Assembly (NCBI GenBank): GCA_910586005.1
Contig: CAJUHG010000062.1
Coordinates: 1 to 17,751 of the forward strand
Reading direction: 5' to 3'
DNA length: 17,751 nucleotides
DNA from: an uncultured Lachnospiraceae bacterium
GTDB lineage: Bacteria > Bacillota > Clostridia > Lachnospirales > Lachnospiraceae
Shown: piece by piece, positions 13,303 through 17,751 of the stretch
How the letters are laid out: each line of letters begins with the position of its first letter
Position numbering within the stretch: position 1 is the first letter of the stretch
The notes under the pieces: generated by a model
Told to the model about the DNA's origin: nothing
What the model saw: only the letters and a program-made list of their open reading frames with translations
Database searches by the model: none
Program-made: the position numbers and the translations under genes

Positions 13303-16300
13303 CTATTTTACTGTTATAGTTTTACTCTTTTCACTATATCGGGTGGTATATCCCTTTTTCACCACGGAAGTCTTAATATAATATTTCAAGTTTTTATCAC
13401 TCTTCTTTAAACCTGTTATTTTAACAATCAATCTGCCATCCTTTGTAGTTTTGACTTTACGCACATACTTCCACTTTTTGGTCTTATTATTATACTGATA
13501 AAGTTTCTTTGCCTCTACTCTATAAACTAACTTATATTCCTCTTTCTTCTTATCATACTGATGAATACGGTAAGTAGTTGCACCTTTTACTGGTTTAAAA
13601 TACATCTGAATAGAGGTTTTGGAAAGACGCTTTGCTGATACCTTAGTAGGTGCCTTTGGTTTTACAATTATTTTAATTTCCTTTGACTCTTTTCCATAAT
13701 ATGGCTTTCCATTTACTTTTTTAAAGGCCTTTATTTTATATCTATAAGCCTGACCAGAACTTCTCTTCTTATCTGTATAAGAATTTCTTGATGCTGTAGC
13801 AATCTTTACAAACTTACGTTTTGAAGAATTGTAACGAAGCACTTCATAACCATCTGCATTCTTAACAGCTTTCCATTTCAAGGTCAATTTATCTGTTGTA
13901 ACTGAAGTTGCTTTCAGTCCTGAAATATTGGCAAGTTTTGGCTTTGTTGGTTGTGGATTTGGTTTTACTGGTTCTGGATCTGGCTTTACTGGTTCTGGAT
14001 TGGGTTTTATTGGTTTCGTTTCCTCTTGTATTGTAACATTACAGATTTTACTAGTAGATTTTACATTGGCAGCACCAACTGCTGTAGTAACCACTAGAGT
14101 ATATGCTCCTGCATCCTGTTTTGTAACAGAATTAATTACAAGGTTCTCATGAACTTCTCCTGGTATTGCCACTCCATTTTTATACCATTGGTATGTATGA
14201 AGACCATGATACTTTGTTATTTTAGGAGCTATCTGAAGTTTTTCCTTTACTTTAACTGTTAATTTCTCAGAATTTAAAGCTATCTTTGCTGCTACTGGAG
14301 TTGGTAAAACTCCCTTCTCTCCTCTTTTTTCTTCTTTCTCCCGAATGGTCTCTGCAATAAATTGAGCTTCAATAAAATCTCCATCTGTCAAATCTTTGTA
14401 ATTTGCTGTCACTGTCATAGATTTGCTGTTCGTAATCTTCTGATACTTTCCACCTACTACAACAGAATCAATAACATACCCTTCTTCCGCCTGAATAGTA
14501 AGCTTCTTACTCTTTCCATTCTCTAAGGTAAAAATATTATCTGCTCCTGTAATTTTACCTCCTTGAGAATTTAATAAAATCACAGATTTTGAAGTACTTA
14601 CATTACTACCATCATCTTCTACTGCTACAATTGCAAATGGACTAAAAGATTCACAAGTAATAACTAATCCATACTTAGTAATGGTACATGGAATTTCTTC
14701 CACACCTGTAATCTCTCCTAACTTATTTTTAATAAAATGATAAGCTTTAAAGGTTACTCCTTCGTCCTCTGGTCCATATCCCTCTGGAAAACCAACAGAT
14801 ACCCTAACAGCATCTCCTAATTTCACAAAATCTTTTCTACAAGTTGCAAAGTTAATATTATAAGTTTCACTTTTTAATACATTCTCTTTTGGAAATTCAG
14901 TTCCTATCAATTCATTCATTGTATCTGTCTGAGCATGAGTAGGAGAAGTTGCAACAAGTGTAATTCCCTCTATCATATCAGCAGTAATAGGCTCTCCATC
15001 TTCTGTTTCCCAAGATTCCCAATTCTTTGTAAAAAGATCTGTATTTTCAAGAAGAGATGGTTTTGCAAATACATCCAAATAATGACCTCTTAGTTTTGGG
15101 CAAGCACTTTTTCTTGGAAAACATGCTGAATACACAATAGGTTTGGGAACCTTTCCAGATTTTACTCCTACCAATCCTGTAATATTAAAGTTATAAATAG
15201 CAAAATCATCTATCCACATATTACTTGGTGTAAAATCAAACTCAATCGTAGCATTTCCATCCCATTTAAAATTCTCAATTTTACAATATTGTGCGGCAGT
15301 GAGACTTCTATTTTTTGGTACATATAAACTGTATCCAGCTTCTGTAGCACCTTCCGCAAGTTCTAATCGATCATCATAAACAGTCTTTATATGATATTTT
15401 TCTCCACAATCTATTCTTGCATTTGCTGTTGGTGTAGATTCTTTAATAAAAGGTGGTGCCACATAAGTACCTTTTGGATTATAAATCACATCTGTATGAG
15501 CTTCAAACGATAAAGGATCTCCAGTAAAAGTTAAATATTTGGGATTACTTAGATAATCACCTGGCGCTTCAGTTGTAACAGCAAATTCTACATATTGAGA
15601 AGCGGCAATTTGAATTGTAAGTTCTGTTGGAGAATCATTCAAATTATAATAATCTGGAATGCAATATGCCCAAGTACCATATTTCCATTCATCTGTTTTC
15701 TCATAGTACTGTGTTTCTTTCATTAAAAGATAATATCCATTTTCCATTGCTTTGGCAGCGCCCATTCCATAATAGCTTATTTTAAATATTCCAGCAGGAA
15801 TATCACCTTCTATTTCTTTTTCTCCATATTCAACTTTTAAACCATTTTTATTAGCTATCTCATCAAAAAATTCGTTTTGACCTGTAAGGTCTGGATATAG
15901 AAACTCTTGACCATTTTCTGACATAACTCCAGTAATAACATGTCTTCTACTCATGGTATCAGCTCCAGCAAACAAAAATTCAGATTTCTCAAATCCATCT
16001 AAACCATTCTCACCTGGATATGGAGAAATTGGATCATCTGCTGTTGCATCTAATCCATACCATATACCATCTACTTGTACATAATTCCACATATGTGGCT
16101 CTGCACGATCAGATCTTGATTGAAAAGTACCTACTACTAAAATACATGGAATATTTAATCTATCTAATAAAGATTTTACAGCTCTTGCATATCCCTCACA
16201 TAAACTTTCACCTTTTACAAGTGCACCATATGGTGTTTTAATATGCCCTGTATTTCCTTTGCTACAGTCATTTTCTAACCGATAAGAAGTATGATTTATA

Positions 16301-16914
16301 ATCTCATCATGAACATATTTTACTTGTTGTTTTATAAGATTATCCCCTTCTTCTATGGTAAGATTTTTTGCACCTTCTACAATTTCATTTGCCCTAGTTT
16401 CATATTCAGCAAGTGCCTTCTCAACACTGCTCTCACTTGTAAATCCTTTTTTATAATATTTACCACTTTTATCTGGCAGCAAATAAGCACCATATGTACC
16501 TGTTGAAGTTTGTGTTACTCGAAAAGAAATTTTTGAAAAATCTACATAAAAAATTTCTGGATAATCTAAATAAAAAGCATCTCTTGCATCATAGGCAGAA
16601 GAAGCTAGCTTTGTATCTCCATTTGCATAGCTTTTTAGTTGTTCTTGTGTTAAATATCCATTTTTTACAAGATCATACTCCTCTGTTCCCGTCTTAAAAA
16701 TCCCTTTTGTATACATATCATACATTGCCTGATAAAATTTCTTTGACTCTTCAGAAAGTTGATTGTAGAAATACCTATTCTGTTCTGCTGCAAATGCAGT
16801 ACTGTCAATACCTTCTGTACTAGAGGCATATGTAACCATTTCTAAACTACTTAGACATAAGGATAATGCCAAAAGTATTGACAATAAAAAACTATTTGTT
16901 TTTTTCCATCTCAT
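13303..16914 (-). CDS. Secreted transglutaminase-like protein with InlB-B-like, Ig-like and two FN3 domains
   Basis: This 1203-residue protein begins with a Sec signal peptide (MRWKK, hydrophobic core 8-24, likely cleavage near Ala30). Residues about 195-295 form a transglutaminase-like cysteine-peptidase fold with the triad visible: Cys239 in GESLCEGYA, His274 in EPHMWNY and Asp289 in WYGLDATADDP. A long unassigned region follows (about 330-765, ending CESFSPFAIVAVED). Then come a divergent InlB B-repeat-like domain (about 775-853), an Ig-like domain (about 875-963, TYQWYKNG and DAGAYTLVV), a Pro/Lys linker (967-993) and two FN3-like domains (about 994-1085 and 1086-1203). There is no LPXTG, choline-binding or SLH anchor; the very basic last 200 residues may hold it on the wall by charge. 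Such enzymes crosslink or cleave peptide or cell-wall substrates; the target is unknown. AGAGG precedes the ATG and a promoter lies at 16966-16994. Confidence 0.85.
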   Translation of the reverse strand: MRWKKTNSFLLSILLALSLCLSSLEMVTYASSTEGIDSTAFAAEQNRYFYNQLSEESKKFYQAMYDMYTKGIFKTGTEEYDLVKNGYLTQEQLKSYANGDTKLASSAYDARDAFYLDYPEIFYVDFSKISFRVTQTSTGTYGAYLLPDKSGKYYKKGFTSESSVEKALAEYETRANEIVEGAKNLTIEEGDNLIKQQVKYVHDEIINHTSYRLENDCSKGNTGHIKTPYGALVKGESLCEGYARAVKSLLDRLNIPCILVVGTFQSRSDRAEPHMWNYVQVDGIWYGLDATADDPISPYPGENGLDGFEKSEFLFAGADTMSRRHVITGVMSENGQEFLYPDLTGQNEFFDEIANKNGLKVEYGEKEIEGDIPAGIFKISYYGMGAAKAMENGYYLLMKETQYYEKTDEWKYGTWAYCIPDYYNLNDSPTELTIQIAASQYVEFAVTTEAPGDYLSNPKYLTFTGDPLSFEAHTDVIYNPKGTYVAPPFIKESTPTANARIDCGEKYHIKTVYDDRLELAEGATEAGYSLYVPKNRSLTAAQYCKIENFKWDGNATIEFDFTPSNMWIDDFAIYNFNITGLVGVKSGKVPKPIVYSACFPRKSACPKLRGHYLDVFAKPSLLENTDLFTKNWESWETEDGEPITADMIEGITLVATSPTHAQTDTMNELIGTEFPKENVLKSETYNINFATCRKDFVKLGDAVRVSVGFPEGYGPEDEGVTFKAYHFIKNKLGEITGVEEIPCTITKYGLVITCESFSPFAIVAVEDDGSNVSTSKSVILLNSQGGKITGADNIFTLENGKSKKLTIQAEEGYVIDSVVVGGKYQKITNSKSMTVTANYKDLTDGDFIEAQFIAETIREKEEKRGEKGVLPTPVAAKIALNSEKLTVKVKEKLQIAPKITKYHGLHTYQWYKNGVAIPGEVHENLVINSVTKQDAGAYTLVVTTAVGAANVKSTSKICNVTIQEETKPIKPNPEPVKPDPEPVKPNPQPTKPKLANISGLKATSVTTDKLTLKWKAVKNADGYEVLRYNSSKRKFVKIATASRNSYTDKKRSSGQAYRYKIKAFKKVNGKPYYGKESKEIKIIVKPKAPTKVSAKRLSKTSIQMYFKPVKGATTYRIHQYDKKKEEYKLVYRVEAKKLYQYNNKTKKWKYVRKVKTTKDGRLIVKITGLKKSDKNLKYYIKTSVVKKGYTTRYSEKSKTITVK
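13936..14016 (-). repeat. Pro-rich tandem repeat encoding the linker of the large secreted protein
   Basis: Residues 967-993 consist of repeats of the type KP(N/D)PEPV, encoded by near-identical direct repeats containing ACTGGTTCTGGAT(C/T) on the plus strand. It is a rigid wall-spanning or interdomain linker and a natural site for length variation by slippage. Confidence 0.8.
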
Positions 16915-16965
16915 AAATTTTTTCCTCTCTTTCTAATATTTGGTAATACCCCCATTGTACTTCAA

Positions 16966-16994
16966 AGAATAGCATGAGAACTAGCGCTCGTCAA
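16966..16994 (-). promoter_or_regulatory. Sigma-A promoter of the large secreted-protein gene
   Basis: On the minus strand TTGACG (16989-16994) and TATTCT (16966-16971) are separated by exactly 17 bases, giving a leader of about 45 bases. It lies inside the 97-base gap after rtcB. A 12-bp palindrome, CTTATATATAAG (16997-17008), sits just upstream between the rtcB stop and the -35 and may be a weak rtcB terminator stem or an operator. Confidence 0.6.
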
Positions 16995-17011
16995 GTCTTA
17001 TATATAAGAAT

Positions 17012-17751
17012 TTATGAACTTCCAGCTTTAAAATTATAGATAGGTTGTAATCTCTTTTGAATCTCTACTGTTTCTGTAATATTTTCTATGATTTCATCTA
17101 TTCCTCGATAAGCAAAAGGTGCTTCATCTAAGGTATCCTTTCCAATACAAGAGCAATAAATACCTTTCATTTCTGTTTTAAAATCAGAAACAGTAAATTT
17201 ATCTTTTACATATTCTCTTTTTATTAGACGCCCTGCCCCATGAGGAGCGGAATAATTCCAATCAGGATTACCTAAACCTGTTCCAATTAAAACTCCATCA
17301 CGCATATTAATAGGAATTATTACAGTTTCTCCTTTTCTAGCAGAAATTGCTCCTTTTCTTAAAATTGCTTCCTCTTTAGAAATATCAATATAATTGTGTA
17401 CAGAAGAAAAGATATCTTGTATCTTCCACTTCATTCCTTTTATAAGTTCATCTAAGATGGTTCTTCGATTCCACTCTGCAAATTCTTGTATCATCTGCAA
17501 ATCATATAAATAATCTTCTTTTAGTTTACCCTCTAAATATGTTAATTCATAAGGGATATGTCTTTCTCTTTCCTTTAAATATTTCTGACCTTCTCTTAAA
17601 TAATATTCTGTCACTTCTTTGCCTAAGTGACGACTTCCTGAATGAATAACAACAAAAAGAACACCCTCTTCATCCTGATCAATCTCAATAAAATGATTTC
17701 CACCACCCAAGGTTCCTAAACTTAGTTTCGCTCTCTCTAAATGGATATGGT
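17012..17751 (-). CDS. rtcB: RtcB RNA ligase, C-terminal part (5' end outside the window)
   Basis: RtcB joins RNA with 2',3'-cyclic phosphate or 3'-phosphate ends to 5'-OH ends using GTP and Mn2+, for RNA repair or tRNA ligation. The open frame continues to the right edge, so the TTG at 17708-17710 is an internal leucine: the sequence reads HLERAKLSLGTLGGGNHFIE across it. Visible family motifs are GTLGGGNHF, HSGSRHLG, VHNYID and, near the C-terminus, APHGAGRLIKRE, whose histidine (codon 17240-17242) corresponds to the residue guanylylated in archaeal RtcB. About 246 codons are present. The gene ends 97 bases before the start of the large secreted-protein gene. No archease, RtcA or PrfH gene is visible on this side; one could lie upstream, beyond the edge. 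Confidence 0.95.
   Translation of the reverse strand, partial: HIHLERAKLSLGTLGGGNHFIEIDQDEEGVLFVVIHSGSRHLGKEVTEYYLREGQKYLKERERHIPYELTYLEGKLKEDYLYDLQMIQEFAEWNRRTILDELIKGMKWKIQDIFSSVHNYIDISKEEAILRKGAISARKGETVIIPINMRDGVLIGTGLGNPDWNYSAPHGAGRLIKREYVKDKFTVSDFKTEMKGIYCSCIGKDTLDEAPFAYRGIDEIIENITETVEIQKRLQPIYNFKAGSS

Noticed and set aside
13936..14016. CRISPR-like array
   Set aside because: The regular repeats encode the Pro-rich KP(N/D)PEPV linker in frame and have no unique spacers.
17012..17710. Complete RtcB starting at the TTG at 17708-17710
   Set aside because: The frame is open to the window edge and the TTG codes the leucine of the conserved GTLGGGNHF motif, so the gene is truncated by the window, not started here.

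Overview
The window is about 30% GC and every convincing gene lies on the minus strand. Gene content (a Lachnospiraceae-style Fe-S scaffold start, QueH-type epoxyqueuosine reductase, fungal/archaeal-type aspartate-semialdehyde dehydrogenase, the putative ABC exporter family, a secreted transglutaminase-like protein with FN3 repeats) together with AGGAGG-like ribosome binding sites points to a low-GC Gram-positive anaerobe of class Clostridia, most likely a Lachnospiraceae-type gut bacterium. This placement is inference from remembered family distributions.

Layout, in transcription order from the right edge. rtcB (RNA ligase, 5' part outside the window) is followed by a well-formed promoter and a 1203-residue secreted transglutaminase/Ig/FN3 protein. 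A roughly 93-bp inverted-repeat element, MITE-like, sits behind that gene and can fold in its transcript as an intrinsic terminator. Next come a membrane-anchored M15 (VanY-like) D,D-carboxypeptidase with its own promoter, queH and argH (probably one unit from a promoter at 11968-11996, with a GC-rich hairpin between the genes), and then asd. After a 333-base spacer a strong promoter drives mgsA (methylglyoxal synthase, TTG start), a DUF234-type ATPase with degenerate catalytic motifs, and topB (topoisomerase III); the spacings of 11 and 22 bases suggest one operon. A stand-alone left-handed beta-helix protein related to the GlmU C-terminus follows, closed by a bidirectional terminator. Then comes a two-gene ABC transporter (ATPase and membrane exporter, coupled by a TAATG overlap). 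The left end has a gene-poor stretch of about 645 bases and the first 41 codons of an iron-sulfur cluster scaffold-like gene that runs off the edge.

Most of the window is ordinary housekeeping: lysine/threonine-family and arginine synthesis, queuosine synthesis, glycolytic bypass, DNA topology, RNA repair and cell-envelope proteins. The parts worth a second look are the ATPase that has lost its P-loop and its nuclease-like motif while staying in an operon with mgsA and topB; the MITE-like terminator; the 645-base left spacer, which holds a GC-rich island and a 41-codon ORF; and the palindrome cluster in front of the Fe-S gene. I found no CRISPR array, tRNA, rRNA, intact insertion sequence or prophage gene, and I do not claim a new defence system here.
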